NCBI GenBank assembly: GCA_035063885.1
Contig: JAPSFM010000021.1
Coordinates: 1 to 61,715 of the forward strand
DNA from: CAADGY01 sp900696665
GTDB lineage: Bacteria > Acidobacteriota > Terriglobia > Bryobacterales > Bryobacteraceae
DNA length: 61,715 bases
Reading direction: 5' to 3'
Shown piece after piece: positions 1-8,239 of this stretch (position 1 is its first letter; every line of letters starts with the position of its first letter). Under the pieces are notes generated by a model. It searched no databases and was not told the origin of the DNA. It saw nothing but the letters and a program-made list of their open reading frames with translations. A program made the translations under genes and the position numbers.

Positions 1-436
1 ATCAGCCGGCGTGACCCCGGCTCATAGAAGTTTATGCCCGGTGTTTGTGCGCCGGAAACCCTTCATCGCCCGCCGGTTCCGGTCGCCCTGGAACTGAGCG
101 GCTCAACCCGCGCCGTACAACCACAGTCACAGAATATTCTCCTCGCCGGTCACGGAACGCTGTATCCCACTTTGCAGCGCCTCGAAGCGCGTTGAATAAC
201 CTAATGTAACTCCGCTGCAGCCGGCTCCGGCAATGCACAGCGCCGGGGGGTACGCGGCGTTTCGCCACATAGGTTCGCCATCACGTGCAGGACAGCGAAG
301 GAACCCGCTACGACTAGCCCGTCCTGGAATCCTCGAATTACCTGAGAAGCATTTCTCCGGCGCCTGATGTCGCCTGACAGAAACACCGTATTCCACTCTA
401 CAGGTTTTGCCTATGCCTGCCGATGGAAGTGCAGGT
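1..436. other. No intact gene recognised
   Basis: No convincing complete gene is seen here. The open frames on both strands lack a recognisable family signature and have no good ribosome-binding site. One 18-codon stretch on the plus strand (142-195, ending in TGA) reads GTLYPTLQRLEAR, which resembles the DNA-binding wing of PadR-type repressors. It could be a remnant, but it is too short to call. Confidence 0.4.
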
Positions 437-613
437 ATGCGTCAACTACTCTTCCTGATCATCTCCATCGCTATGTTGGGTACTTCCACGCTCACGCTCG
501 GGCAGTCCGTTGCGGCTGACAAGAGCGGGCGGGTCACTTCTGAAGCGGCGGGCGGCGTCTCGCACTTCTCGCGGGGGATGGGTTCCGACCCCATTATCAT
601 TGTTATTCCGTAA
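437..613 (+). CDS. Possible small secreted peptide (58 aa)
   Basis: The frame starts at an ATG preceded by GGAAG about 10 nt upstream. It begins with a typical export signal: a short charged start (MRQ), a hydrophobic stretch of about 17 residues (LLFLIISIAMLGTSTLTL) and a likely cleavage near GQSVA. The mature part would be only about 35 residues and ends in a hydrophobic IIIVIP tail. I do not recognise a family. It stands alone upstream of the convergent metallopeptidase gene. It could be a chance frame; the signal-like start is the only support. Confidence 0.3.
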   Translation: MRQLLFLIISIAMLGTSTLTLGQSVAADKSGRVTSEAAGGVSHFSRGMGSDPIIIVIP

Positions 614-683
614 CTCATCGCCGTTGTTCGAGTGCCGCCGCGATCCGGCCGCATTCTGAACCGCGCGAGGACCCCGCCGGTGG

Positions 684-1043
684 TCATCGCGCACGCCGCC
701 GCCGTTCGGCGCGCCGCACGCGTTGCTCGTCCATCCCGAAGTAATGCGCCACCTCGTGCCATACTGTTTCTTCGACGAGTTTCTCCAGCTCGGCCCGGGA
801 TTTCGCGATGCGCTCATGCGGTCCCTGGTAGATGGTGATCTGGTCGGGCAGGTGGAAAGAATCGTATACGCTCCGGTTGGTCAGGGGGCGGCCGTGGTAC
901 AAACCTAGAAGGTTCGGCCGCGGCGGTTCGGGTTCGACCACGAAAACGATATTGCGGAGCCGCTTGCGAAAGCGCGCCGGTATCTTTTTGAGAGCCCGTT
1001 CCACAAGGGTGTCAAACTCGGCTGGAGACATCCGTCGATTCAT
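684..1043 (-). CDS. Minimal zinc metallopeptidase-like protein (Zincin_1/DUF1025 family)
   Basis: A 119-residue cytoplasmic protein of the small 'metallopeptidase family protein' group. The zinc site is intact: HEVAHYFGMD at residues 96-105 gives the HExxHxxGxxD pattern with His96, Glu97, His100 and Asp105. The preceding helix (AELEKLVEETVW) and the IYQGPHERIAKS segment are also usual for the family. No signal peptide is present. Substrates of this family are not established. The gene is transcribed away from cmk, with a 39-base gap between the two starts that must hold both promoters. The C-terminus ends in an Arg-rich run (RRAERRRRAR). An internal start at Met5 is possible. Confidence 0.85.
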   Translation of the reverse strand: MNRRMSPAEFDTLVERALKKIPARFRKRLRNIVFVVEPEPPRPNLLGLYHGRPLTNRSVYDSFHLPDQITIYQGPHERIAKSRAELEKLVEETVWHEVAHYFGMDEQRVRRAERRRRAR

Positions 1044-1082
1044 TGTAGAGGACCGGGTGCGGGCACAGTCCCGGAACGCCGG

Positions 1083-1784
1083 ATGAGCATCGACATGTCT
1101 ACCAGAATTGTGGTTGCCATTGACGGACCGGCGGGCGCCGGCAAGAGCACGATTGCCCGCAGGGTTGCCGAAAGACTCGGATTTATTTATATCGACACGG
1201 GCGCCATGTACCGGGCGGTCGCGCTATGGGCGCTGCGCACGAACGTGGATCTGGCCGACATGCACCGGCTGGAGCAGCTTGCGATTGCCGCCAGCATCGA
1301 ACTGCCGCCCCGCTCGGCCACGGTCCTGCTGAACGGCGAGGACGTAACCGCGGCCATCCGCGAACCCGCAATCTCACCCGCTGCATCCAAGGTCTCCGCA
1401 GTTCCGGGCGTCCGGCGCGCGCTGGTCGAAAAGCAGCGGCAAATGGCGGCGGAAAACTCCGTGGTGATGGAAGGCCGTGACATCGGCACCGTCGTATTCC
1501 CGGACGCGAAGGTGAAAATTTTTCTCGACGCCGACGCGGAAACCCGCACCGAGCGCCGGTTAAGGGATCTCCGGGAGCGCGGCGCTACGCTGGCGCCGGA
1601 AGCCGTGGCACAAGAGGTGGAGGAGCGCGACCAGCGCGACCGGACCAGGGCGGAATCTCCTCTCGTTCAGGCGCCCGATGCTGTTTATATCGATTCCACC
1701 AGTCTTACGATCGAGCAGGTGGAGGAGTTTATTCTGAAGATCGTCCGCGACCGGACGTCGAATGGGAAGGGACTTCGGCTTTGA
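1083..1784 (+). CDS. cmk: Cytidylate kinase
   Basis: A 233-residue nucleoside monophosphate kinase that phosphorylates CMP/dCMP with ATP in pyrimidine salvage and DNA precursor supply. The P-loop GPAGAGKST lies near residue 15, followed by the family motif YIDTGAMYRA. The NMP-binding region and the EGRDIGTVVFPDAKVKIFLDA segment are typical of Cmk, as is the RDQRDRTRAESPL lid region. Length matches the family. Two in-frame starts (1083 and 1095) are possible; the second gives MSTRIVVAIDG. In many bacteria cmk is followed by rpsA, but here it is followed by an aspartate kinase on the same strand 73 bases downstream. Confidence 0.95.
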   Translation: MSIDMSTRIVVAIDGPAGAGKSTIARRVAERLGFIYIDTGAMYRAVALWALRTNVDLADMHRLEQLAIAASIELPPRSATVLLNGEDVTAAIREPAISPAASKVSAVPGVRRALVEKQRQMAAENSVVMEGRDIGTVVFPDAKVKIFLDADAETRTERRLRDLRERGATLAPEAVAQEVEERDQRDRTRAESPLVQAPDAVYIDSTSLTIEQVEEFILKIVRDRTSNGKGLRL

Positions 1785-1857
1785 ACAGGGTTTCCAGCCC
1801 GCCCCCACGCGTTTTCGCGACCGATTATTCTAAGAGATTGCGAACAGTCGAGGCAGT

Positions 1858-3294
1858 GTGAGTTTGAAAGATCTCCTGATCATGAAATTCGGCGGCACCA
1901 GTATGGGTTCCGCCGACCGGATCCGGGTCGCGGCCCGGATTTCGATGGAGCAGCAACGGCAAAGGCCTGTGGCGGTTGTGGTGTCGGCCATGTCGAAGGT
2001 AACCGATCTTCTGCTGGAATCGCTCCTCCGCGCGGAAGCCGGAGACCGGGCCGGACTCGACGCCAACGTCCAGAAACTCCAGGACCGCCACGTGGAATGC
2101 TGCCATGAACTGCTTCCCAAAACGAAGCAGGAGCCGGTGCTGGCCGGCATTCATTTCCTGATTTCTGAGTTCCAGCGTATCGCCAACGGCATGATGATGC
2201 TTGCGGACCGCCCGCCGCGCTCCGCCGACGAAGCGGTCGCCATCGGTGAGCGTCTCGCCGCGCTTTTGATGGCGGCTTACCTGGAAGCGGAGCACATCCA
2301 TTCGGTGGCTATTAACGCGTCCAGTATTATCGTCACCGATGCAGTGTTCGGAAACGCTACCCCACTGATGACTCCGACGCGCGAGAAAGCACGCCGGAAC
2401 CTCATGCCGTGGCTCGAGGGCGGTGCCCTGCCCGTCATCACCGGATTTAACGGGGCCACGGCGGACGGGCGTCCGACCACCCTCGGAAGGGGCGGCAGCG
2501 ATTTTTCCGCCGCTATTCTGGCGGCGGTCCTTGACGCTTCTGAATTGTGGATCTGGACGGACGTGGACGGCATCATGACAGCGGACCCCCGCATCGTCCC
2601 GGATGCAGCCGTGCTGGATACGGTCACTTACGCAGAAGCCGCCGAACTTGCTTACAACGGCGCCAAGGTACTTCACCCGCGAACACTGGCTCCTCTAGCC
2701 GACCGGCAAATCCCGGTTTGGAGCAAGAACAGTTATGCGCTGGACAAGCCGGGTACACGCATTGGAATGCCGGGAAATACGCCCGGCGGAGCCCGCGCGG
2801 TTACTTCCATGGCGAACGTCGCCCTGGTTTCGCTGGAAGCCGCCGGCGCGGAGTTGAGCGGCACGCGGCTGATGGCGCGTGCCCTCGATGCTTTAACCCG
2901 GGCGAACGCGGAGGTTCTTGCTGTTTCCAGTTCCAGCTATCGCCAGAACTTTTGTTTTCTGGTCCGGCGCGAAGAGTTGAGCGGGGTGATGAAAGCGCTC
3001 GAGGAGACGCTCTCCATCGAGTTGGCGCACGGCTATATCCGGCCGATTTCAGTGGATGAAAATGTCGGCCTTCTTGCGGTCGTCGGGGAAGGAATGCGGG
3101 GCGTTACCGGACTGGCTGGCCGCATTTTTACGGCCATCTCCCAGGAGCAGGTAAACATTATCGCGATCGCCCAGGGCTCCAGCGAACTGACGATTTGCAT
3201 TGTGGTTCGCCGCGACGGTCTGGAAAAGGCTGTCCGGGCGGTCCATACCGAGTGCGGACTGGGACGCCGTGTGCGTGAAACTGCCGTTCCGTAA
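1858..3294 (+). CDS. lysC: Aspartate kinase, monofunctional (LysC/AKIII-like)
   Basis: A 478-residue enzyme that phosphorylates aspartate, the first step toward lysine, threonine, methionine and diaminopimelate. The N-terminal kinase domain starts with MKFGGTSMGSADRI and carries TLGRGGSDFSAAILA and WTDVDGIMTADPRIVPDA, both diagnostic for aspartokinases. The C-terminal part (about residues 310-478) has two ACT-like repeats, including AVVGEGMRGVTGLAGRIFTA, which usually mediate feedback control by lysine or threonine. Start is a GTG at 1858; the next candidate, the ATG of MKFGGTS, would remove only a short leader. The architecture and length fit the monofunctional AKIII or ThrA-type group rather than the two-subunit Gram-positive type. 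No homoserine dehydrogenase domain is present. Confidence 0.93.
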   Translation: MSLKDLLIMKFGGTSMGSADRIRVAARISMEQQRQRPVAVVVSAMSKVTDLLLESLLRAEAGDRAGLDANVQKLQDRHVECCHELLPKTKQEPVLAGIHFLISEFQRIANGMMMLADRPPRSADEAVAIGERLAALLMAAYLEAEHIHSVAINASSIIVTDAVFGNATPLMTPTREKARRNLMPWLEGGALPVITGFNGATADGRPTTLGRGGSDFSAAILAAVLDASELWIWTDVDGIMTADPRIVPDAAVLDTVTYAEAAELAYNGAKVLHPRTLAPLADRQIPVWSKNSYALDKPGTRIGMPGNTPGGARAVTSMANVALVSLEAAGAELSGTRLMARALDALTRANAEVLAVSSSSYRQNFCFLVRREELSGVMKALEETLSIELAHGYIRPISVDENVGLLAVVGEGMRGVTGLAGRIFTAISQEQVNIIAIAQGSSELTICIVVRRDGLEKAVRAVHTECGLGRRVRETAVP

Positions 3295-3417
3295 CCCGTT
3301 ATACTATGATCTAGACCTTCGTCTATACAAACGCACTTTTCCCCTGACCGCTTCCGGTTCCCGAAGAAGCGGTTCGTACGATTCCGACGAAGCCGTTACG
3401 ATTAGGAGAGTTGTTTC

Positions 3418-5346
3418 ATGTTCGATCTGTTCCGCAGAAGGGACAAGGCCGTGCGGTATCTTCTTACCGCGCTGCTGGTAGTTGTCGCGCTTTCCATGGT
3501 CACCTACCTGATACCCGGTTCCGGGATGATGGGAGGACCGGATGATCCCATAGTGGCCGAAATCGGCGATGAAGCGCTGACGGTTCACGAAGTTCAGAGG
3601 ACGTTGCAGACGGCTATGCGGAGCCAGCAGATCCCGTCCCAACTTGTGGATGTATACGTTCCCGAGATGATCAATCAAATGATCAACGAGCGTGCCGTGG
3701 CTTACGAGGCCAGGCGGATGGGTTTTCGCGTCACGGAAGAAGAACTGGCCAAGGCGATTCAATCGACGATGCCCCAGCTTTTCGAAAACGGACAGTTCGT
3801 CGGACGCGACGCTTATGCGGCAGTTCTTGCACAGCAGAATCTTTCCATCCCCCAGTTTGAAGATAATTTCCGCAAGCAGCTTTTAATGTTGAAGCTTCAG
3901 AACCTGGTTCTCGAAGGAGTGATCGTGACGCCGGAGGAGGTGGAGAAGGCCTTCCGCCAGCGCAACGAAAAGGTGAAGGTTAGCTATATCGTGCTGAATC
4001 CGGAGAAACTCCGGTCTCAGGTAACGGTGACACCCGCGGAGATTGCGGATTATTACGAAAAAAACAAGCCGGCGTTCCAAATTCCCGAAAAACGCAGCTT
4101 CGATCTGATTGTTATCGACGAAGCGCAGGTTGCGCAGTCGTTCACGATCAACGACGAAGAGTTGCGGAAGTTGTATGAGCAGAATCAGGAGCGCTATCGG
4201 GTGCCGGAACGGGTGAGGGCCCGGCACATTCTGTTGAAGACCACCGATAAGCCGAAAGACGAAATACCGGCTATCCGGGCGAAAGCCGAATCCCTGTTGA
4301 AGCAGATCCAATCCGGCGGTGATTTCGCAAAGCTCGCGCGGGAGTACTCGGAAGACCCGGGCTCGGCCACCAAAGGAGGAGAACTCGGCTGGATCACCCG
4401 CGGGCAGACCGTAAAAAATTTCGAACAGAGCGCATTCTCTCTTAAGCCGGGACAGGTCAGCGGCATTATCGAAACCGAGTATGGGTTTCATATCATCCAG
4501 GTGGAGGAGAAGGAAGAACCCCACGTCCGCCCGTTTTCGGAGGTCAAGAGTGAGCTTGCGGCGGAATCGAAGCGGCAGCAGACTTACGACAAAATGCAGA
4601 CTATCGCGGATGAGGTGCATGCCGCTCTCATTCGCTCGCCCGAGGAAGGGCGGCAACTCGCGCAGAAATACGGTGTGCCCGTTACTCATGTCTCCGACAC
4701 GGATCTGTCGAAACCCATCGAAGGGATCGGAAATAATCCCGATTTTCAGGAAGCGATCCGCTCGCTCCAGATAGGGCAGGTTACACCGATTGCGCAGCCC
4801 GCCGCGAACAAGTTGGCCATGGCCGTGCTTACCGGAATTAAGCCTTCCCGGCAGGCTGAGCTTGGCGAGGTGGAGAGCGAGATTCGCGAAACAGTCCTCC
4901 AGCAAAAGGCAATGGAGTTGGCGAGAAAACGAGCCGCCGAGGCGGAGGAGAAGATCCAGGCTGCCGGCGGCGATCTCAGAAAAGTAGCGCGATCGATGGG
5001 ACTGGAGGTTAAAACTACGCCCGATTTTACGCGGGATGCGGCCGCCGAGGGGATCGGTCCGGCAAGTTACCTCGCCGAAGCGTTTGAAAAAGAGGTTGGC
5101 GCAGTGCTGCCTCCGGTTACGGTCGACAACCAGGTATTCATCGTAAAAGTCGCCGGGAAGACGCCAGCAGACCTGACGCAATTGGCGTCGCAACGGGAAG
5201 ATCTTGTTTCGTCCATCAGGACAGCAAAAGCGCGGCAGCGGGACGAGCTGTTCAAAGATGGCTTGCTCACGCAATTAATCAAGGACGGAAAAGTGAAAAT
5301 CCATGACGCCGCGGTGAAACGCCTGATTGCGAGCTATCGGAGTTAG
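3418..5346 (+). CDS. ppiD: PpiD/SurA-type peptidyl-prolyl isomerase, membrane-anchored periplasmic chaperone
   Basis: A 642-residue protein with a cytoplasmic N-terminus, one transmembrane segment (about residues 14-33, YLLTALLVVVALSMVTYLI) and a large periplasmic part. A SurA_N-like chaperone domain (residues about 40-190) is followed by a parvulin rotamase domain, marked by ARHILLK near residue 265 and GGDFAKLAREYSEDPGSA, then GFHIIQVEEKEE. A second SurA-like helical region completes the protein. This is the PpiD layout (E. coli PpiD is 623 aa): it assists folding of outer-membrane and secreted proteins near the Sec translocon. The start is supported by TAGGAGAG 11 bases upstream. It is directly followed, with no spacer, by the dedA gene, so the two are probably co-transcribed. 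Confidence 0.9.
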   Translation: MFDLFRRRDKAVRYLLTALLVVVALSMVTYLIPGSGMMGGPDDPIVAEIGDEALTVHEVQRTLQTAMRSQQIPSQLVDVYVPEMINQMINERAVAYEARRMGFRVTEEELAKAIQSTMPQLFENGQFVGRDAYAAVLAQQNLSIPQFEDNFRKQLLMLKLQNLVLEGVIVTPEEVEKAFRQRNEKVKVSYIVLNPEKLRSQVTVTPAEIADYYEKNKPAFQIPEKRSFDLIVIDEAQVAQSFTINDEELRKLYEQNQERYRVPERVRARHILLKTTDKPKDEIPAIRAKAESLLKQIQSGGDFAKLAREYSEDPGSATKGGELGWITRGQTVKNFEQSAFSLKPGQVSGIIETEYGFHIIQVEEKEEPHVRPFSEVKSELAAESKRQQTYDKMQTIADEVHAALIRSPEEGRQLAQKYGVPVTHVSDTDLSKPIEGIGNNPDFQEAIRSLQIGQVTPIAQPAANKLAMAVLTGIKPSRQAELGEVESEIRETVLQQKAMELARKRAAEAEEKIQAAGGDLRKVARSMGLEVKTTPDFTRDAAAEGIGPASYLAEAFEKEVGAVLPPVTVDNQVFIVKVAGKTPADLTQLASQREDLVSSIRTAKARQRDELFKDGLLTQLIKDGKVKIHDAAVKRLIASYRS

Positions 5347-6060
5347 ATGCAAAATATAGTCGATCTTTTTCTGGAGTTTTACCGCAGCCTCACGAATCCG
5401 GACAAGCTGATTGCGCTGCTTGCGACCGTGTTAAGCGGATGGTGGAGCTATGCGGCGCTCTTCCTGGTGATCTTTGCCGAAACGGGGCTGCTGGTTGGCT
5501 TCTTCCTGCCCGGAGACTCACTGCTGTTCACGATCGGTGTGGTAGCGGGCGCCGGCGAGCTGAACATTGTTCTCATCAACGTCGTGCTGATGGCTGCCGC
5601 CATCATCGGTGATGGTGTCGGCTATTCGCTGGGCCGCCGCGCCGGGCCGCACATTTTCAACCGCCCCGATTCGCGCTTCTTTCGGCAGGAACACCTTCAA
5701 CGCACGCACGAGTTCTACGAGAAGCACGGCGGAAAGACCATCATCTACGCCCGTTTCGTTCCAATTGTGAGGACTTTCGCGCCGTTTGTGGCGGGTGTGG
5801 CGGGCATGAGCTACTGGCGCTTTCTGTCCTTCAACATCTTCGGCGGCATCGGGTGGGTGGCCCTTCTGACGACGGCCGGATATTATCTGGGCAGCGTGCC
5901 GCTGGTCAGACGGCATTTCGAGAAAGCCATTATCCTCGTCATTCTGCTTTCCATCATGCCCATCGTGATCGAATATTTGCGCGCCCGCCGCCGCGGAAAG
6001 CCGCCGGCCCGGAAAGTTTCGCCTCGTCTCCGCCCGGATACGACTTCGGAACTCGGCTAA
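5347..6060 (+). CDS. DedA family integral membrane protein (VTT domain)
   Basis: A 237-residue inner-membrane protein with four to five hydrophobic segments. Family signatures include GFFLPGDSLLF (near residue 55), HGGKTIIYARFVPIVRTFAPFVAG (split by positions 5726-5797) and the ISFNIFGGIGW-like segment near residue 160. The Arg of the RFVP motif and the acidic residue in the PGD motif, important in characterised DedA proteins, are both present. DedA proteins act as membrane-potential dependent transporters or lipid scramblases (undecaprenyl phosphate or phosphatidylethanolamine recycling); which substrate applies here cannot be read from sequence. The ATG immediately follows the ppiD stop, implying translational coupling. 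The C-terminus is basic and Arg/Pro-rich. Confidence 0.9.
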   Translation: MQNIVDLFLEFYRSLTNPDKLIALLATVLSGWWSYAALFLVIFAETGLLVGFFLPGDSLLFTIGVVAGAGELNIVLINVVLMAAAIIGDGVGYSLGRRAGPHIFNRPDSRFFRQEHLQRTHEFYEKHGGKTIIYARFVPIVRTFAPFVAGVAGMSYWRFLSFNIFGGIGWVALLTTAGYYLGSVPLVRRHFEKAIILVILLSIMPIVIEYLRARRRGKPPARKVSPRLRPDTTSELG

Positions 6061-6089
6061 CACAAACCGAAAAGCCGAAAAGGCCGTTC

Positions 6090-6119
6090 TTGCCTCGGAT
6101 TTGCCCGGACCGTTACAAT
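6090..6119 (+). promoter_or_regulatory. Candidate sigma-70 promoter for tatA
   Basis: A TTGCCT hexamer (6090-6095) and TACAAT (6114-6119) are separated by 18 bases, followed after about 30 bases by the tatA start with its AAGGAGG site at 6138-6144. The -10 is close to consensus and the -35 is moderate. It would let tatA be expressed independently of the ppiD-dedA unit. Confidence 0.4.
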
Positions 6120-6148
6120 GGAGATGTTAGCAACACGAAGGAGGCCGC

Positions 6149-6316
6149 ATGAGGTCTATTGGCTTGCCTGAACTTCTCATCATTCTGGGAATTGCCGTCC
6201 TGCTCTTTGGCGGACGGAAAATCCCCGAGGTGGCGAAGGGTTTAGGAGAGGGCATCAAAAATTTCAAGAATGCCCTGAAGAGTGAGGATAAGACCGAAGA
6301 GAAGAAGCAGGCGTAG
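6149..6316 (+). CDS. tatA: Twin-arginine translocase subunit TatA
   Basis: A 55-residue protein, easy to miss because of its size. It starts with MRSIGLPELLIILGIAVLLF, a short N-terminal membrane helix, followed by the hinge and amphipathic helix GGRKIPEVAKGLGEGIKNFK, the classic TatA/E signature (FGxxKxPExxxxxG). A charged, Glu/Lys-rich tail (EDKTEEKKQA) ends it. TatA multimers form the pore that exports folded proteins bearing twin-arginine signals. The start is fixed by a strong AAGGAGG five bases upstream. No tatB or tatC is adjacent. Several exported proteins in this window could be Tat clients (for example the M14 peptidase with NRRQLL). Confidence 0.93.
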   Translation: MRSIGLPELLIILGIAVLLFGGRKIPEVAKGLGEGIKNFKNALKSEDKTEEKKQA

Positions 6317-6378
6317 GCTTCCTGACCCGCTCGCACGTTTTTGAGCGGAGACTCAACTCGGCTTTATGAATGGAACAA

Positions 6379-6403
6379 ACCCCCGCCATTGCGCGGGGGT
6401 TTT
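6379..6403. terminator. Bidirectional rho-independent terminator between tatA and hupB
   Basis: A perfect 8-bp stem ACCCCCGC/GCGGGGGT (6379-6386 and 6393-6400) with a 6-nt loop is followed by TTTT on the plus strand. On the minus strand the stem is followed by TTTG. It lies between the convergent tatA and HU genes and probably stops transcription from both sides. Confidence 0.85.
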
Positions 6404-6431
6404 CGTGTCTGAACTTTTTTGAGGCCTGGTC

Positions 6432-6731
6432 TTACTTCTTCTTCGGCGGCACGATCGCATCCTTCACGGATTTCGCCACCCGGAACTTCACCACTTTCTT
6501 CGCGGGAATCTTGATGCTTTCGCCCGTCGCCGGGTTTCTGCCAATGCGGGCTTTCCGCTCCTGCCGCACCAGCCGCCCGATGCCGGGGATTACAAAAACA
6601 CCATTCTTTTTCGTTTCGCGTACAGCGATTGCAGCGAGACTGTCGAGAAGAGCACGGGCGGTTTTGTTATTGAGCTCCGTGCTTTCGGCAAGTTCTCTCA
6701 CGAGTTGCGTTTGCGTCATTCTCTCGGCCAT
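6432..6731 (-). CDS. hupB: HU family nucleoid DNA-binding protein
   Basis: A 99-residue histone-like protein that bends and compacts DNA. It has the normal HU/IHF fold: helical N-terminal half (TQTQLVRELAESTELNNKTA) and the beta-arm with GIGRLVRQERKARIGRNPATGESIKIPAKKV split across the DNA-embracing hairpin (RNPATGE with the intercalating Pro). The family's usual length is about 90; this one has a short N-terminal extension (MAER) and a basic tail (PPKKK). The start is supported by AAGGGAG seven bases upstream on the minus strand. It is transcribed toward tatA and ends at the shared terminator. Confidence 0.95.
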   Translation of the reverse strand: MAERMTQTQLVRELAESTELNNKTARALLDSLAAIAVRETKKNGVFVIPGIGRLVRQERKARIGRNPATGESIKIPAKKVVKFRVAKSVKDAIVPPKKK

Positions 6732-7135
6732 AAATCTCCCTTACTGGTTATCGATTCTCCCAATGAACGTGACAGGTGTCCTAACCGTTGCGGAGCCGCA
6801 CAGCGCTTTCCGCTCCGGCTGGGCATGACAACCGGCCGTCTGATCGAGCGAACCGGTTGGCGCCCACTTCGCCGGGACTCGTCTACCTCAGCTACCGTGT
6901 CTTGCAGTACGTTGGATGGAGCGTGGGCAAACGTGTCCATGCGCGTGTTTGCTGTTTAATGATAAGGGATGCCGGAAGCCGGTGTAAAGAGAATTCCGCC
7001 AAAAATGGCCGATTTTTAAAGTTTTTTGTCCACGGGAGGCGCTGGGACCCCCATAAACAGGGGTTTAGGACGCCAAAACATTTCGGCTGGACGATGTTTT
7101 GGTGCTTTTTGAGCTCCGGCGGGGTGTTTCTGCTC
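6732..7135. other. Intergenic region between recA and hupB
   Basis: About 400 bases without a gene. It holds the 3' trailer of recA (minus strand) and the upstream region of hupB. Visible structures are an inverted repeat at 7073-7102, a small stem ACCCC/GGGGT at 7047-7064, and an A/T-rich quasi-palindrome near 7000-7020 (AAAAATGGCCGATTTTT). No clear consensus promoter was assigned. Open frames crossing it are shadows of recA or lack family signatures. Confidence 0.6.
7073..7102. terminator. Inverted repeat downstream of recA, possible terminator
   Basis: CCAAAACAT (7073-7081) pairs perfectly with ATGTTTTGG (7094-7102) around a 12-nt loop, and the stem extends by a G-U and a C-G pair. A T5 tract follows on the plus strand at 7106-7110; on the minus (recA) strand the stem is preceded by A5 but not followed by a strong U tract. 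It lies about 35 bases beyond the recA stop and is likely its transcription end signal or an mRNA-stabilising hairpin. Confidence 0.5.
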
Positions 7136-8149
7136 CTACGCCGCGGCGCCTTCGGAAGCCGCTGCCAAGCCGAGTTTCTTCCGGAGTTCCGCCTCAATCC
7201 GGTTCCGGAGAGCGGGGTTGTTCTGAAGAAACAACCTGGCGCTTTCGCGGCCCTGGCCCAGCCGTTCGCCGCGGAAACTGAACCACGATCCGCTCTTCTC
7301 CACCAGGTTGTGGGCCGCGCCGAGATCGAGCAGGTCGCCCTCGCGGCAGACGCCGCGGCCATAGAGGATGTCCACTTCCGCTTCCCGGAACGGCGCCGCT
7401 ACCTTGTTCTTGACGACCTTGATTTTTGTCCGGTTGCCAACGGTTTTGTCTCCGTCCTTGATCGCCGCCAGACGCCGCACTTCCGCCCGGACGGAAGCAT
7501 AGAATTTCAGGGCGCGGCCGCCGGTGGTGGTTTCCGGATTGCCGAACATAACGCCGATCTTTTCGCGGACCTGGTTGATGAAGATGAGGCAGGTGTTCGT
7601 GCGGGCCACCATACCGGTAAGCTTCCGGAGCGCCTGCGACATCAGGCGCGCATGCAATCCCATGAAGCTGTCGCCCATTTCCCCTTCGAGCTCGGCTTTA
7701 GGAACCAGCGCCGCCACCGAATCGAGAACAACGGCATCCACGGCGCCGCAGGCAACCAGGGCCGCCATGATTTCCAGCGCCTGCTCGCCGTAGTCGGGTT
7801 GTGAGACCAGCAGGTTATCGGTATCCACGCCCAGATTGCGGGCGTAGAGAGGATCGAGCGCGTGTTCGGCGTCGATAAACGCCACCGTGCCTCCGGCCTT
7901 CTGCGCTTCCGCCAGCACCTGTAGCGCGATGGTCGTTTTGCCGGACGACTCCGGACCGAAGATCTCAATCACGCGGCCTCTGGGAAAGCCGCCCACTCCC
8001 AGGGCGGCATCGATCGAAATCGCTCCAGTCGGGATCACGGACACGGGCAGCGTATTTCTGGATCCCAGGAGAAGAACCGATCCTTTTCCGAATTGCCTGT
8101 CGGCCCGGCTCATCGCCTGTTCGATCGCCCGCCGCCGCTCACCGTCCAT
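7136..8149 (-). CDS. recA: Recombinase A
   Basis: A 337-residue RecA, the ATP-dependent strand-exchange protein of homologous recombination and SOS induction. Walker A is GPESSGKT at residues 65-72; Walker B is VDAVVLDSVAALVP; loop L1 contains MGLHARLMSQALRK and loop L2 is FGNPETTTGGRALKFYAS. The start at 8149 is chosen because GGAGGA stands eight bases upstream; an upstream in-frame ATG at 8191 would add 14 residues with no family match. The C-terminus is shorter and less acidic than that of E. coli RecA. A 6-bp hairpin lies in the leader (8176-8192). The gene is divergent from the ATP-grasp gene, with about 90 bases between them. Confidence 0.97.
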   Translation of the reverse strand: MDGERRRAIEQAMSRADRQFGKGSVLLLGSRNTLPVSVIPTGAISIDAALGVGGFPRGRVIEIFGPESSGKTTIALQVLAEAQKAGGTVAFIDAEHALDPLYARNLGVDTDNLLVSQPDYGEQALEIMAALVACGAVDAVVLDSVAALVPKAELEGEMGDSFMGLHARLMSQALRKLTGMVARTNTCLIFINQVREKIGVMFGNPETTTGGRALKFYASVRAEVRRLAAIKDGDKTVGNRTKIKVVKNKVAAPFREAEVDILYGRGVCREGDLLDLGAAHNLVEKSGSWFSFRGERLGQGRESARLFLQNNPALRNRIEAELRKKLGLAAASEGAAA

Positions 8150-8175
8150 TCGCAGATTCCTCCAGCAACGGAGTT

Positions 8176-8192
8176 GGTGGCTTGAGGCCACC
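8176..8192. repeat. Hairpin in the recA leader
   Basis: GGTGGC (8176-8181) and GCCACC (8187-8192) form a perfect 6-bp stem with a 5-nt loop, about 30 bases upstream of the recA start. It could be an operator half-pair or an mRNA hairpin. It does not match the known LexA boxes of enterobacteria (CTG-N10-CAG) or Gram-positives (GAAC-N4-GTTC). Confidence 0.45.
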
Positions 8193-8239
8193 GTTCGTCT
8201 CAGTCAAAAGCCGGATTGAAGGTAAGATCGGAATTGAGA

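Noticed and set aside
142..195. PadR-like stretch GTLYPTLQRLEAR on the plus strand
   Set aside because: Only 13 residues are recognisable and it ends in a stop; too short to separate from chance, though it may be a remnant.
3348..3372. Hairpin CCGCTTC/GAAGCGG upstream of ppiD
   Set aside because: A 7-bp stem with an 11-nt loop and no T-run; a regulatory role could not be supported beyond chance.
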